Shown here piece by piece: positions 8,722-17,291 of a stretch of DNA of 64,000 nt (the first letter of the stretch is position 1; every line of letters begins with the position of its first letter). Source of the stretch: Nocardia brasiliensis (GTDB taxonomy: Bacteria > Actinomycetota > Actinomycetes > Mycobacteriales > Mycobacteriaceae); the NCBI RefSeq assembly GCF_011801125.1, contig NZ_CP046171.1:6572001-6636000 (forward strand). Reading direction: 5' to 3'. The notes below the pieces were generated by a model. That model saw nothing but the letters and a program-made list of their open reading frames with translations. It did no database searches and was not told the origin of the DNA. The translations under genes and the position numbers were made by a program.

Positions 8722-9552
8722 GTGAGTGATGATGTTTACTTCAAGGGCAAAGTCTGTGTGATCACCGGCGCCGGGTCCGGCATCGGCCGCGCACTCGCCG
8801 AGAATCTGGCCAAGCGCGGCGCCAAGCTCGCGCTCTCCGATATCGACACCGACGGTCTCGCCGAGACCGTGGCGCGCTGCGAAAAGCTGGGCGCCGAGGT
8901 GAAATCCGATCGGATCAACGTCGCCGAGCGCGAGGCCGTGCTGCTCTACGCCGACGCGGTGAAGGCGCATTTCGGTGTGGTGCACCAGATTTACAACAAC
9001 GCGGGCATCGCCTACCACGGTGACGTCGTCAAGACCGAGTTCAAGGACTTCGATCGGGTCATGGACGTCGATTTCTGGGGCGTCGTGAACGGCACCAAAG
9101 CGTTCCTGCCGTTCCTGATCGAGTCCGGCGCGGGCCATGTGGTGAACGTGTCCAGCCTGTTCGGTCTGATCGCGGTACCCGGCCAAAGTGCCTACAACTC
9201 GGCGAAATTCGCGGTGCGCGGCTTCACCGAGGCGCTGCGCCAGGAGATGCTGGTCGGCAGGCACCCGGTCAAGGTCACCTGCGTGCATCCCGGCGGAATC
9301 AAGACCGCGGTCGCCCGCAACGCCGGCTACGCCGAAGGTATCGACGGCAAGCAGGCGGCCTCGCTGTTCGATTCGAAGCTGGCCATACACAGCCCGGAGA
9401 TGGCCGCGCAGACCATCACCGAGGGGGTGCGCAAAGGCCACGGCCGGGTGCTGATCGGATTCGAAGCAAAGCTGATCGACCTGTTCGTGCGGGTCACCGC
9501 GTCCGGCTATCAGCGCCTCGCCACCGTCGTGAACCGCCAGATCCTACCCTGA
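8722..9552 (+). CDS. Short-chain dehydrogenase/reductase
   Basis: This 276-residue classical SDR has the cofactor motif TGAGSGIG at residues 15-22, YNNAGIAYHG with NNAG at 92-95, a serine in VNVSSLFG, and the catalytic Y158xxxK162 (AYNSAKFA). It probably oxidises or reduces an alcohol/ketone made by the neighbouring monooxygenase, as SadH does in the mymA operon. It starts at GTG 8722, preceded by GAGG 7 bases upstream inside repeat copy B and overlapping the leader stop. The esterase follows after 14 bases. Confidence 0.92.
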   Translation: MSDDVYFKGKVCVITGAGSGIGRALAENLAKRGAKLALSDIDTDGLAETVARCEKLGAEVKSDRINVAEREAVLLYADAVKAHFGVVHQIYNNAGIAYHGDVVKTEFKDFDRVMDVDFWGVVNGTKAFLPFLIESGAGHVVNVSSLFGLIAVPGQSAYNSAKFAVRGFTEALRQEMLVGRHPVKVTCVHPGGIKTAVARNAGYAEGIDGKQAASLFDSKLAIHSPEMAAQTITEGVRKGHGRVLIGFEAKLIDLFVRVTASGYQRLATVVNRQILP

Positions 9553-9566
9553 TTCGAGAATTACCC

Positions 9567-10481
9567 ATGCGGGATGTCAATCTTCCGCTGCCTGTCGCAC
9601 GGACGCTGCTGTGGCCTGTTTTTCGTGTCTCGATGAATGTCCGGACACCGTGGCCACTGCAGCGTCTGCTGCTGGACACCGGCGCGAGAGCCCAGTTCGT
9701 GCCCGCGGGCACCACCGTGCACCGGCTGCGGCTCGGCGGCAGGCCCGCCGAAAAGCTCACGGCCACCGCCGATCCCACGGGCGCGGTGCTCTATCTACAC
9801 GGGGGCGGCTACACCGTCGGCTCGCCGACCACGCATCGTTCCCTCGCCGCCCGGCTCGCTCACGAAACCGGTTGTGCCGTCTATGTTCTCGACTACCGGC
9901 TGGCACCGGAGCACCCCTTCCCGGCCGCGCTCGACGATGCCGAGGCGGCCTTCCTCGAACTTGTGCGGAGCGCGGGCTACCGCCCGGACCAGATCGCGCT
10001 CTCGGGTGATTCCGCGGGCGGCGGCCTCTCGATGGCGACCGCGCAACGGTTGATCGCGCGGCACGGGCACACCCCGGCCGCGCTCGGGTTGATCGCACCG
10101 TGGACCGACCCCAACCAGGTTTCGCCGCGCAACGCGGACCTGGTGATCAATCGCGACTGGTCGCGCGCCTGCGCGGCCGCCTACCTCGGCGATGGCGATT
10201 CGAGTGATCCCGGTTACGCCCCGCTCACCGGCGTATTGACCGGACTGCCGCCGACCTATGTCCAGGTCGATGTCAGCGAGCTGCTGCACGCGCAATGCCT
10301 GGAACTGGTGGCCGCGTTGCGCGACGCCGGTGTGTCGGTCCGCTACAGCGAGACCCGAGAGCTGTGGCACGTCGCCCAATTGCAAGCGGCGCTGGTCGCA
10401 CCGGCGGCCGCGGTGCTCAGCGAGCTGGCCGAATTCCTGCGCGAAGCGATTCAACCTGCCGCACTGCGGGATTTAGGATAA
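9567..10481 (+). CDS. HSL-family alpha/beta hydrolase (LipR-like esterase)
   Basis: This 304-residue esterase of the hormone-sensitive lipase family has the oxyanion motif HGGG at 78-81, YRLAPEHPFPAAL, nucleophile Ser149 in GDSAGG, a likely Asp near 235 (QVDVSELL) and His268 (ELWHVAQ). It hydrolyses ester bonds of small acyl or aryl esters. It is the last gene of the monooxygenase-SDR-hydrolase cluster. The lactone or ester from a Baeyer-Villiger step would be its natural substrate, which is an inference from context. No signal peptide is seen. Confidence 0.9.
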   Translation: MRDVNLPLPVARTLLWPVFRVSMNVRTPWPLQRLLLDTGARAQFVPAGTTVHRLRLGGRPAEKLTATADPTGAVLYLHGGGYTVGSPTTHRSLAARLAHETGCAVYVLDYRLAPEHPFPAALDDAEAAFLELVRSAGYRPDQIALSGDSAGGGLSMATAQRLIARHGHTPAALGLIAPWTDPNQVSPRNADLVINRDWSRACAAAYLGDGDSSDPGYAPLTGVLTGLPPTYVQVDVSELLHAQCLELVAALRDAGVSVRYSETRELWHVAQLQAALVAPAAAVLSELAEFLREAIQPAALRDLG

Positions 10482-10565
10482 CCGGGAAGCGGATCCGAGC
10501 CGGACAGTCGCGCCCGGGTCCGTTTCTGGTGGTCGACCTCACGGCCCTGACCCAGGTGTCGTAGA

Positions 10566-10579
10566 TTACTCACGAGTAA
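10566..10579. promoter_or_regulatory. Palindrome before the FadD15-like gene
   Basis: TTACTC-AC-GAGTAA is a perfect 6+6 inverted repeat 21 bases before ATG 10600, overlapping a possible -10 (TAGATT, 10562-10567). It is a candidate operator for a fatty-acid-responsive regulator; the regulator is not identified. Confidence 0.5.
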
Positions 10580-10599
10580 ACCCACGTGGAAGGGCACTG

Positions 10600-12393
10600 A
10601 TGCGAGAGTTCGAAGTCCCGGCTTCCTACACTATCCCGGAAGACGCGAACAATTCCGACAACGTCTTCCGTCATGCCGAGCAGTCGCCCGACGCGGTGCT
10701 GTTCAACAAGCCGGACGGCAACGGCGGCTGGCAGGATGTGCGGGCCGCGGAGTTCGCGAAGGCGGTCACCGGTGTCGCGAAGGGCCTGATCGCCTCGGGT
10801 ATCGAACTCGGCGATCGCGTCGCCATCATGGCGCCCACCCGCTACGAGTGGGCACTGCTCGACTTCGCCATCTGGTCTGTCGGCGGCTGCACCGTCGCGA
10901 TCTACGACAGCTCCGCGGCCGAGCAGGCCAAGTGGATCCTGCAGGACTCGGCCACCAAGTTGCTGATCGTAGACAGCGACAAGCATCGGGCCACCATCGA
11001 GGAGATCGAGGCGGGCGCGCTGCCCGAGCTGAAGGAGACCCTGCAGATCGACAAGGGCGCGGTCGAGGAACTCACCAGCCGCGGTACCGACCTCGACGAC
11101 CAAGCCGTGCACGACCGGCGCAAGCAGGTCAACGCGAACTCCCCCGCCACCCTGATCTACACCTCCGGCACCACCGGGCGACCCAAGGGCGTCATGCTCT
11201 CGCACGCCAACCTGTACGCCGAGTCGCGCTCCGACCGGATCGCGCTGGCCAAGTTCATCCAGCCGGGCAAGAAGACCCTGATGTTCCTGCCGCTGGCGCA
11301 CGTCTTCGCGCGCGCGGTGGCGCTGGTGGCCTTCGACGCGAAGGTGATCGTCGCGCACACCTCCGACTGGTCGACCCTGGTCGAGCAGTTCGCCACCTAC
11401 CGCCCGCACTTCATCCTCTCGGTGCCGCGGGTGTTCGAGAAGGTGTTCAACGGCGCCAAGCAGAAGGCGCACGACGGCGGCAAGGGCAAGATCTTCGACG
11501 CGGCCGCCGAGACCGCCGTCGCCTACAGCGAGGCGCTCGACAACGGCGGCGCCGGGCTGGTCCTCAAGCTCAAGCACGCGCTGTTCGACAAGCTGGTCTA
11601 CAGCAAGCTGCGGGTCGCGCTCGGCGGCCAGTGCGACGCGGCCGTCTCCGGCGGCGGCCCGCTCGGCGCGCGCCTCGGCCACTTCTTCCGCGGCGTCGGC
11701 GTCACCATCTTCGAGGGCTACGGACTCACCGAGACCACCGCGGCCGTCACCGTGAACACCCCGGAGCAGATCCGGGTCGGCACGGTGGGCAGGCCGATCG
11801 AGGGCCACAGTGCCAAGATCGCCGATGACGGCGAGCTGCTGCTGCGCGGCTCGGTCGTGTTCGACGGGTACTGGGGCAACGCCGAGGCCACCGAGGACGC
11901 CTTCGTGGACGGCTGGTTCAAGACCGGCGACCTCGGAGCCATCGACGCCGACGGCTTCGTCACGATCACCGGCCGCAAGAAGGAACTCATCGTCACCGCG
12001 GGCGGCAAGAACGTCTCGCCCGCGCTGCTCGAGGACTCGCTGCGGGCGCACCCGCTGATCAGCCAGGTGATGGTGGTCGGGGACGGGCAGCCGTTCATCG
12101 GCGCACTGATCACCCTCGACCCCGAGGCGCTGCCGGGCTGGCAGAAGAACCACAACGTGCCCGCGGACAACCCGATCGAGCAGCTGATCGAGAACCAGGA
12201 ACTGGTCGCCGAGATCGAGGCCGCGGTGGCCGAGACCAACAAGAAGGTCTCCCACGCCGAGCAGATCAAGAAGATCCGCATCCTGCCGGTGGACTGGACC
12301 CAGGAGACCGGCGAGCTGACCCCGAAGATGTCGCTGAAGCGGGCCGTCGTGATGAAGCAGCACGCCGACGACGTCGCCAAGATCTACAGCTAG
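10600..12393 (+). CDS. Long-chain fatty-acid-CoA ligase, FadD15-like
   Basis: This 597-residue adenylate-forming enzyme activates long-chain fatty acids to acyl-CoA through acyl-AMP. The P-loop TLIYTSGTTGRPKGVMLSH lies near residue 183, the GYGLTETTAAVTVN motif near 376, DGWFKTGDLG and GRKKELIVTAGGKNVSP near the hinge, and a C-terminal lysine in LTPKMSLKR. Length and motifs fit the FadD15 group (Rv2187) rather than FATP-type enzymes. It starts at ATG 10600 with GGAAGGG upstream. Its own promoter region carries a 14-bp palindrome, and a strong terminator follows. Confidence 0.93.
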   Translation: MREFEVPASYTIPEDANNSDNVFRHAEQSPDAVLFNKPDGNGGWQDVRAAEFAKAVTGVAKGLIASGIELGDRVAIMAPTRYEWALLDFAIWSVGGCTVAIYDSSAAEQAKWILQDSATKLLIVDSDKHRATIEEIEAGALPELKETLQIDKGAVEELTSRGTDLDDQAVHDRRKQVNANSPATLIYTSGTTGRPKGVMLSHANLYAESRSDRIALAKFIQPGKKTLMFLPLAHVFARAVALVAFDAKVIVAHTSDWSTLVEQFATYRPHFILSVPRVFEKVFNGAKQKAHDGGKGKIFDAAAETAVAYSEALDNGGAGLVLKLKHALFDKLVYSKLRVALGGQCDAAVSGGGPLGARLGHFFRGVGVTIFEGYGLTETTAAVTVNTPEQIRVGTVGRPIEGHSAKIADDGELLLRGSVVFDGYWGNAEATEDAFVDGWFKTGDLGAIDADGFVTITGRKKELIVTAGGKNVSPALLEDSLRAHPLISQVMVVGDGQPFIGALITLDPEALPGWQKNHNVPADNPIEQLIENQELVAEIEAAVAETNKKVSHAEQIKKIRILPVDWTQETGELTPKMSLKRAVVMKQHADDVAKIYS

Positions 12394-12403
12394 CGGCTTT
12401 GCC

Positions 12404-12437
12404 GAAGAGCGGGCTCGGCGTGCCGAGCCCGCTCTTC
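12404..12437 (+). terminator. Terminator after the FadD15-like gene
   Basis: A perfect 16-bp inverted repeat (GAAGAGCGGGCTCGGC / GCCGAGCCCGCTCTTC) separated by GT begins 11 bases after the ligase stop. Confidence 0.85.
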
Positions 12438-12506
12438 TGCGTCCGCAGCCGGGGCGTCAGTGAATGGTCATATTCTGCGGCCGTGCCCGGCAGTAGGCTC
12501 GAATTC

Positions 12507-14096
12507 ATGGCCGATCTGCGACTGCGAGCGCTGGCTGGGATCGTTTCGGCGGGCGCGGCGCTGGGTGTCGCTGAGCTGTTCGCGTCCTTCTTCGAGGCGC
12601 AGAGCGCGCCGCTGGCCGCGCTCGGCGCGACCGTGGTCGATCACACTCCCGACGGCGTGCGCGAGTGGGCGATAAACACCTTCGGCACCGATGACAAGAC
12701 GGTGCTCTACCTCTGCATGGGCGTGGTCGCGGCGCTGGTGGCCTGCCTCGCCGGCGCGCTCGAACGGACCACGCGCCCAGTGGGGTCGGCGCTGCTGGCC
12801 GTGATCGGCCTGCTGACCGCGAGCGCCGCGGTGGCGCGCACCGGTGCCGCGGGCGCGGTACCGACGATCGCCGGAGTCGCGGTGGGCTGCTACGCGCTAC
12901 GCCTGCTGACCGAGCGCATCGAGACCGCCGCATCGACCGCGCGAGCGATCGAAACACCCACTGCCGCAAACAGACCCATCACCGCGCCGCCGAGCGCGCC
13001 CGCCGGGCCGACGCACGCGGAGGTGGCGGCGGGGCGGCGGCGCGTATTGCGGGGGATGGTGCTCGTCGGCGGGGTGGCCATGGTCACCGGCGTCGGCGGC
13101 AGGCTGCTCGGCACGGGCCGCCGCGACGTGTCCGGCGAGCGGGCCGCGGTCGAACTGCCGCAGCCCAGCGCGCCGCAGGCGCCGCTCGCGCCGGGCGCGG
13201 ATCTGCGGGTTCCCGGGCTCACGCCGTACCTCACCTCGAACAGCGACTTCTACCGCATCGACACCGCGTTGATCGTGCCGCAGGTGTCCAAGGACAACTG
13301 GTCGCTGCGCATCCACGGCATGGTGGATCGCGAAATCCGGCTCACCTGGGCCGATTTGGCGAATCGGCCAGCGGTGGAACGGCTGGTGACGCTGGCGTGC
13401 GTGTCGAACCCGGTCGGGGGCGACCTGATCGGCAACGCGCGCTGGCTCGGCTACCGGCTCGACGAACTGCTGGCCGAGGCGGGCCCGCATCCCGACGCGG
13501 ACATGGTGCTCTCGCACAGCACCGACGGCTGGACCGCGGGCACCCCGCTGTCGGTGCTCACCGATGGCCGCGACGCGCTGCTCGCGGTCGGCATGAACGG
13601 CGAGCCGCTGCCCGTCGCGCACGGCTATCCCGCGCGCCTGGTGGTGCCCGGCCTCTACGGTTACGTCTCGGCCACCAAGTGGGTGACCGAACTCGAGGTC
13701 ACCCGTTTCGACCGGGCCACCGCCTACTGGACCCGCCGCGGCTGGTCGGCCCTCGGCCCGATCAAGACGGGGACCCGGATCGACACTCCGCGTCCGCGCG
13801 GCCGAATCAGCCAGGGCCGCATCACCGTTGCCGGCGTCGCCTGGGCCCAGCACCGCGGCGTCCGCGGCGTCGAGGTCCAAATAGACAGCGGCCCTTGGCA
13901 ACCCGCGCGCCTGGCCGACGAGCAATCCGTCGACACCTGGCGCCAGTGGGTCTACGAGTGGGACGCGACGCCGGGCACCCACACCGTGCGCGCCCGCGCC
14001 ACCGACGCCACCGGCGAAACCCAGACCGCCGAGCGCCGCGACGTCGTCCCCGACGGCGCCACCGGCCACCCCGCCGTCACCGTTCAGGTGAGCTGA
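12507..14096 (+). CDS. Membrane-anchored molybdopterin-dependent oxidoreductase (sulfite oxidase/MsrP fold)
   Basis: About 529 residues. The N-terminus carries several hydrophobic helices (about 1-150 and one near 185) and a following Pro/Ala linker. Then comes a sulfite-oxidase-type molybdopterin domain (DFYRIDTALIVPQVSKDNWSLRIHG) with the likely Mo ligand Cys298 in TLACVSNPVGGDLIG. A C-terminal Ig-like dimerisation domain (ITVAGVAWAQHRGVRGVEVQIDSGPW) completes it. It would act on the outer face of the membrane; the substrate is unknown. ATG 12507 is chosen because the 36 residues before it lie over the terminator and are not membrane-like. Confidence 0.88.
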   Translation: MADLRLRALAGIVSAGAALGVAELFASFFEAQSAPLAALGATVVDHTPDGVREWAINTFGTDDKTVLYLCMGVVAALVACLAGALERTTRPVGSALLAVIGLLTASAAVARTGAAGAVPTIAGVAVGCYALRLLTERIETAASTARAIETPTAANRPITAPPSAPAGPTHAEVAAGRRRVLRGMVLVGGVAMVTGVGGRLLGTGRRDVSGERAAVELPQPSAPQAPLAPGADLRVPGLTPYLTSNSDFYRIDTALIVPQVSKDNWSLRIHGMVDREIRLTWADLANRPAVERLVTLACVSNPVGGDLIGNARWLGYRLDELLAEAGPHPDADMVLSHSTDGWTAGTPLSVLTDGRDALLAVGMNGEPLPVAHGYPARLVVPGLYGYVSATKWVTELEVTRFDRATAYWTRRGWSALGPIKTGTRIDTPRPRGRISQGRITVAGVAWAQHRGVRGVEVQIDSGPWQPARLADEQSVDTWRQWVYEWDATPGTHTVRARATDATGETQTAERRDVVPDGATGHPAVTVQVS

Positions 14097-14102
14097 TCCG
14101 CG

Positions 14103-15581
14103 TCAGGCGAGCGAATCGGCCTTGCGCGGTTCGGCTTTCGGCTCGGGGTCGGCGCTACGGCCGTGCCGGACGAACAGGGCCGAGGCCACCACGCCGATCA
14201 GCAGGATCCCTGCGGGAAGCAGGATGGCCTGGCTCAGCGCGGTGCTGAAACCATCCTTGACGAACTCCGGGATATCCCCTTGGCCCGCACCGCCTTCGCC
14301 GACTTGCCCGCCGGCGAGGCCGTGCGCGGACATGCGGGCGGCGATCAGCGCGCTGATCGCGGCACTGCCGAGCACCGAACCGATCTGGCGGGTGGTGTTG
14401 TAGACGCCCGCACCCGCACCGGCCAGCTGGACCGGCAGGTTGTGCGTTGCGGTCGCGGCCAGCGGCGCCCAGATGCAGGCGTTGCCGACACCGGCGAACA
14501 CCGCCGACACCATGATCCAGACGATCGAGGAATCCGGCGTCATCAGCGCGGCGAACCAGAACACCGACGCCGAGTAGAGCGCGAAGCCGAAAGCAGGCAC
14601 GATCCGCGGATGCAACCGGTCGGCGAACTTGCCGACGAACGGCGCGCAGACGCCGGTGACGATCGCCATCGGCGCGAACACCAGCGCCGACTCGGTCGGC
14701 GACATCTCGCGCACCGCCTGCAGGTAGAAGTATCCCGGCACGACGAACGCGGTGACCGTCGCGCCCATGGCCGCGATGGCGATGTTGGCCAGCGAGAAGT
14801 TGCGATCACGGAACAGGCTCAGCGGCAACAGCGGTTCACCGCGACTGCGCGACTGGTTCACCAGGAACACCGCGAGCACCACCAGGCCCGCGGCGATCAG
14901 CAGCCAGACGCGCGGCGACCAGTCGTAGGTGTTGCCCTCCTGGATGCCGAAGACCAGCAGGAACAATCCGATGCCGCTGAGCAGCACGCCGAGCAGGTCG
15001 AACTTGTGCTCATGCGTCGGCAGCGCGGGCACCAGCCACACCGCCAGCGCGAAGGCGAGCACGCCGACCGGGATGTTGACGAAGAAGATCCACTCCCAGC
15101 CGAGCCCGTCGACGAGCACACCGCCGAGAATCGGCCCGACCAGCGTCGCGAGTCCGGCCACCCCGCCCCACAGCCCCATGGCGGCGCCGCGCTGGTCCGG
15201 CGGGAACGTTCGGGTGATCACCGCCATGGTCTGCGGCGTCATCAGCGCGGCGCCGAGGCCCTGCACCGCCCGCGCGGCGATCAGCATCTCGATGCTGCCG
15301 GACAGGCCGCACCAGGCCGAGGCGACGGTGAAGATCGCCAGGCCGAGCAGGTAGATGTTCTTGGGGCCGAAGCGATCACCGAGGCGGCCGGTGACCAGCA
15401 GCGGCACCGCGTAGGCGAGCAGGTAGGCGCTGGTCACCCAGATCACCTTCGAGATGTCGGCGTGCAGCTCGGTCATGATGTCCGGGTTGGCGACCGCGAC
15501 GATCGTCATGTCCAGCAGGATCATGAAGAAGCCGACGACGAGCGCGATCAGCGCCAGCCACGGATTACGTTGAGTGGTCAT
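14103..15581 (-). CDS. DHA2-type MFS drug exporter
   Basis: This 492-residue, 14-helix proton-driven efflux pump is of the EmrB/QacA group. It has LDMTIVAVANPDI in helix 1, GRLGDRFGPK (motif A), VQGLGAALMTPQTMAVI, and antiporter motif C as GPILGGVLVDGLGWEWIFFVNIPVG. The tail is charged and cytoplasmic. It lies downstream of the PadR regulator on the same strand and is probably controlled by it. It converges on the molybdopterin oxidoreductase gene with 6 bases between stops. The substrate cannot be read from sequence. Confidence 0.93.
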   Translation of the reverse strand: MTTQRNPWLALIALVVGFFMILLDMTIVAVANPDIMTELHADISKVIWVTSAYLLAYAVPLLVTGRLGDRFGPKNIYLLGLAIFTVASAWCGLSGSIEMLIAARAVQGLGAALMTPQTMAVITRTFPPDQRGAAMGLWGGVAGLATLVGPILGGVLVDGLGWEWIFFVNIPVGVLAFALAVWLVPALPTHEHKFDLLGVLLSGIGLFLLVFGIQEGNTYDWSPRVWLLIAAGLVVLAVFLVNQSRSRGEPLLPLSLFRDRNFSLANIAIAAMGATVTAFVVPGYFYLQAVREMSPTESALVFAPMAIVTGVCAPFVGKFADRLHPRIVPAFGFALYSASVFWFAALMTPDSSIVWIMVSAVFAGVGNACIWAPLAATATHNLPVQLAGAGAGVYNTTRQIGSVLGSAAISALIAARMSAHGLAGGQVGEGGAGQGDIPEFVKDGFSTALSQAILLPAGILLIGVVASALFVRHGRSADPEPKAEPRKADSLA

Positions 15582-15662
15582 GGGATTCGAGGTTCCTGTC
15601 GTGCGATGGCGCCCAGTGGGCGGGAATCGGAGCTTCGGTGCGGCGCTCGCGCCGGGCCGGGA

Positions 15663-16352
15663 TCAAGGCGGGGGTGCAGTGCCGATCGCGCCGCGCCGGG
15701 CCACAGGCGCAGCGGCCTCGGTACCGGACGACCAGACGTGATGGTGGTCGGTCTCGCGCGTACCGGTGTGCGCGTCGAAGGTCTCCCACGGCATCGCGCC
15801 GCCGGCCAACTCGTCGAGAAAGCCGTTCACCCAGGCGATCTCGGCATCGAGCATGGCGTGTAGGTACGGCAGGGTGACGACGTAGCGGCGCGGCACCCGG
15901 CGTTCGTCGGCCCAGGTGATCATGGTCGCGACATCGGCGCGATCGGCTTCCAGATGGCCGACCCGCTCGCGCAGCAATGCGATCACCTCCGCCAGGGGCA
16001 GGTTGTGCAGCTCGGCGAGGGCGACCGGGAACATCGGATACTCCGGCGCCGGATAGCGCACGATCTCGGCGATCCTGGCGCGCAACGCCGTTCGGCCGCC
16101 CTCGGTGATCCGGTAGGTGGTGCGCTCGGGCCGGTTGCCGTCCCGATCGACGCCGTCGGCCTGTACCATCTGCTGCTCGGCCAGCCGGGCCACGGTGTGA
16201 TACAGCGAGCCCGGCCGCACCTTGACCAGCACGTCTTCCCGCCGCGCGATCAGCAGCTGAAACATCTCGTACGGATGCATGGGCCGCTCCTCGAGCAGCG
16301 CCAGCACGGCGATCCCCAGCGGGGTCACCGCTGGACGCGCCTGCTGTCCCAT
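15663..16352 (-). CDS. PadR family transcriptional regulator
   Basis: A 229-residue regulator. The N-terminal winged helix (about residues 10-85) contains LGIAVLALLEERPMHPYEMFQLL and VRPGSLYHTVARLAEQQMV, typical of PadR. The C-terminal part is a helical dimerisation domain (PadR C-terminal type) ending in a variable tail. The start ATG 16352 is preferred (GAAGG upstream). A longer frame would run through the palindrome at 16440-16465. Position and family predict autorepression and control of the downstream MFS exporter in response to a drug or phenolic ligand. Confidence 0.92.
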   Translation of the reverse strand: MGQQARPAVTPLGIAVLALLEERPMHPYEMFQLLIARREDVLVKVRPGSLYHTVARLAEQQMVQADGVDRDGNRPERTTYRITEGGRTALRARIAEIVRYPAPEYPMFPVALAELHNLPLAEVIALLRERVGHLEADRADVATMITWADERRVPRRYVVTLPYLHAMLDAEIAWVNGFLDELAGGAMPWETFDAHTGTRETDHHHVWSSGTEAAAPVARRGAIGTAPPP

Positions 16353-16439
16353 GTCGTCGCCTTCCCGTCGAACGCTCGCGCGGCGTGCGCGCCCGAGCCT
16401 GGGAACTGTCGGCAGACCCGTCCGCCGATATGTCCCATT

Positions 16440-16465
16440 CCGTATATTCCACGTGGAATATACGG
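16440..16465. promoter_or_regulatory. 26-bp perfect palindromic operator of the padR-MFS operon
   Basis: CCGTATATTCCAC and its exact reverse complement GTGGAATATACGG meet at a central CACGTG. The site lies 88 bases before the PadR start in otherwise GC-rich DNA. It is the obvious binding site for PadR, whose known boxes are AT-rich palindromes. Confidence 0.8.
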
Positions 16466-16574
16466 CGTGGAACAACCGGACCGCAAGGGGCCCGGTGCGG
16501 CGAAACGGATGACCACGGCCACACCCGGCCGAGCCGCGGGCCTGGATCAGCGGCTCAGCGCGACGTGTGCCGGA

Positions 16575-17291
16575 TCAGTTCGTGGCGGGAACGCTCAGAT
16601 CGGGAGCGATGGGCAGGGAACCGGTCCGGCGCAACCGCCCGGTCCCCGGCGTACTCACCCAGACGACGAAGGCGAGCAGCCCGTCAAGGGCCATGGCCAG
16701 CACCGCGACGAGCAGCGCGCCCACCAGCACGCGGTCGTACCGGTACAGGCTGATGCCGTCGAAGATGTAGCGGCCGAGCCCGCCGAGGTTGACGTAGGCC
16801 GCGATGGTCGCGGTGGCGACCACCTGCAGCGTCGCGCCGCGCAGGCCGGTGAGCAGGATGGGCAGCGCGTTGGGCACCTCGACCCGGAACAGGATCTGCC
16901 GCTCGGTCATGCCCATCGCCCGCGACGCGTCCACCACGTCGGCGGGCACGTTGGCGATGCCAGCGTAGGCGCCGGCCAGCAGCGGCGGAATGCCGACGGT
17001 GATCAGCGCGAGCAGCGGCGGAATCAGGCCGAGGCCGAGCAGTAGCACCAGAAACGTGAGCAGGCCGAGGGTCGGCAGTGCGCGCATGGCATTGGCGAAC
17101 CCGACGAGCAGCGCGGAGCCGCGCCGGGTGTGCCCGATCACCAGACCGAGCGGCAGCGCCACCACAGCGGACAGCGCCACGGTCAGGAAGCTGTACCAAA
17201 GATGTTGCGCGATACGGGTTCCGATGCCCGCGGGCCCGCTCCAGTTGGCACCGTCGGTGAAGTAGTGCCACGCGTCGAGGAAGAGGTTCAC
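16575..17291 (-). CDS. proZ: Osmolyte ABC transporter permease
   Basis: A 238-residue BPD-type inner-membrane permease with five to six hydrophobic segments and the ABC-interaction loop (GIANVPADVVDASRAMGMTERQILFRVEVPNALPILLTGLR). It completes the glycine betaine/choline importer as the second permease. GTG 17291 is chosen because it overlaps the stop of the upstream permease by GTGA. This is the last gene of proX-proV-proW-proZ, the same order as Rv3759c-Rv3756c in M. tuberculosis. Confidence 0.88.
   Translation of the reverse strand: MNLFLDAWHYFTDGANWSGPAGIGTRIAQHLWYSFLTVALSAVVALPLGLVIGHTRRGSALLVGFANAMRALPTLGLLTFLVLLLGLGLIPPLLALITVGIPPLLAGAYAGIANVPADVVDASRAMGMTERQILFRVEVPNALPILLTGLRGATLQVVATATIAAYVNLGGLGRYIFDGISLYRYDRVLVGALLVAVLAMALDGLLAFVVWVSTPGTGRLRRTGSLPIAPDLSVPATN

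Noticed and set aside
10570..12363. Very long antisense open frame opposite the FadD15-like gene
   Set aside because: Low-complexity Gly/Val/Leu/Arg-rich sequence typical of high-GC shadow frames, and the plus-strand protein has clear ligase motifs.
14163..15863. Long plus-strand frame opposite the MFS exporter
   Set aside because: Arg/His/Asp-rich shadow sequence; the exporter's membrane helices and motifs support the minus strand.
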